Of a stretch of DNA of 64,000 bases, positions 62,931-64,000 are shown in pieces. The position numbers were made by a program, and so were the translations under genes. How positions within the stretch are numbered: the first letter of the stretch is position 1; the number at the start of each line of letters is the position of its first letter. The stretch comes from Prosapia bicincta (lineage: Eukaryota; Arthropoda; Insecta; Hemiptera; Cercopidae): positions 29,769,719 to 29,833,718 of the forward strand of contig JBAIZL010000008.1 in assembly GCA_036971475.1 (NCBI GenBank). Direction: 5' to 3'. The notes under the pieces are model-generated. The model was not told where the DNA came from, searched no databases, and worked only from the letters and a program-made list of their open reading frames with translations.

Positions 62931-64000
62931 GTCACCAAATAGACGATGAAGAACATAGGGTCCCAGTTGGTAAAATGGATTCGATGTGTTTACTTTTTTT
63001 TCTAATTATGTAATATTTCTGTAAATTATGCTAGTTCGTGTTTATGCTTTCCTGTGTCGTACATATACTTACTTCGTTTTCTCAGTCATTTCATTTTCAT
63101 TGTATTTATTGATCAACAGATATTTTTATATAATGTTTTAACAACACAATTTAGTGCACACTTTGTATACTTTCTTTAGCTTTTTGTTCTCTTACATTCA
63201 ATAAAATATATCATTAAAGTAAGAAGTAAGTATACTTATTTGTTTTCTACAAAAATATCACTACCCAGAAAAGAGATACAAAAGGCAAGAATTTATTACA
63301 TTTTTTTAAATATACGTGTCTGTCAGACAATGTTTGCATTTTCACCTTTACCAGACTAAGGGTTAATTATTTCATGTTTTTCACGTTTTGTCTTCCACCA
63401 TTATGCAAAACAATTATATTTAATAGTTTTCCATGCTTTTATTTGTTTCCATTTTCTGTTATCATGTCGATATTTTGTTATTTTATTATTATATTTTGAT
63501 TTTGAATTTTAATGACTTTATTATAGTTTTAGGGTTATTTAAATTATGTTGCTTTGTAGATTTTGCGTCAGCTAATCTATTATAATTCATACAATTAGGT
63601 ATTTCCCCAACTTGTTGAGATTTCGTATGTTTCGGCTTGCAGCCATTTTTATTTAAATTGTTTTCACTTTGTTTCCTCTCTTCCTAAATTCGTTCCATTT
63701 TGTTTCTGCTTTTGTTTAACCTTTTTGTTTTATATAAATTATTTTACCTATCATATAGTTTCTCATTTTCGCAATCAATTAATTTAATTGCATTTCCTTT
63801 AATACCCTTGATGTCGCTTTGTTTATTTATAATTTTTGTTGGAATTATATTGGCAATGTTTCGTATTGTTTTTTTTTTTGTATTTGTCTGTCGGATCTTA
63901 ATTTATTTTTATTCCTTGTTCCCCGGTTCTAAAATGGAGAACTTAACTTCGTTCATTTTAATATTTTATTCCCCTCTGTCATTGTTTGCTTTATCTTTTG
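62931..64000. other. Unannotated AT-rich DNA at the window end
   Basis: Strongly T-rich on the plus strand. No gene, tandem repeat or transposon is recognisable. Confidence 0.4.

Overview
This window is eukaryotic, AT-rich and almost entirely repetitive. The transposons point to an arthropod, most likely an insect: a Jockey-like non-LTR retrotransposon, two hAT elements of the GTF2IRD2/ZBED-like transposase type, a Mutator-like (MULE) element, piggyBac remnants and a pogo/Tigger-like MITE. Long (TA)n and (TG)n microsatellites and minisatellites fill much of the rest. The species cannot be named from the sequence. The only candidate host coding sequence is a short possible terminal exon at 215-288. 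No tRNA, rRNA or CRISPR array was found.

Layout. 0-8 kb: possible last exon; nested hairpin (foldback) repeats embedded in (TA)n; a (TG)n tract; a 95-bp and a ~90-bp minisatellite. 8.07-17.99 kb: a 140-bp satellite of about 69 units, each visibly built from five 28-bp subrepeats and carrying larger duplications (840, 964 and 3500/4464 bp offsets). 18.0-19.15 kb: spacer that starts with a direct copy of the array's left flank. 19.15-23.43 kb: a second, 28-bp array with a 1743-bp tandem duplication. 23.43-29.26 kb: a Jockey-like LINE (ORF1, endonuclease, reverse transcriptase) interrupted at 26068-28587 by an inverse-oriented 2.5-kb hAT element with TIRs and an imperfect 8-bp target duplication. 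29.28-32.07 kb: an unrelated 26-bp-based array with a core of 27 copies of a 78-bp trimer. 33.77-34.15 kb: a 380-bp (TG)n tract.

36.93-47.04 kb is the most unusual part. It is a ~10.1-kb inverted structure whose two ends share a short terminal motif and both sit inside (TA)n. Its arms carry the same ~141-bp tandem repeat in opposite orientation (37.4-39.16 and 44.94-46.61 kb), and an inner inverted pair lies near the centre. A piggyBac-like remnant and a pogo/Tigger-like MITE appear to have inserted into it. I read it as a giant foldback-type element, not assignable to a named family. 49.61-50.91 kb is a compact MULE with ~46-bp TIRs and a nearly readable transposase core. 51.84-52.22 kb is a long perfect-looking hairpin. 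54.43-56.83 kb is a second hAT element. 57.48-59.82 kb is another 26-bp-based array of the 29-32 kb family with six copies of a 120-bp unit. 62.3-62.9 kb is a piggyBac pseudogene.

No genes here work together as a pathway. The biology is that of competing mobile elements and satellite amplification. Every transposase copy I can read carries stops or frameshifts. Most long open frames are translations of microsatellites or satellites and have been left out.
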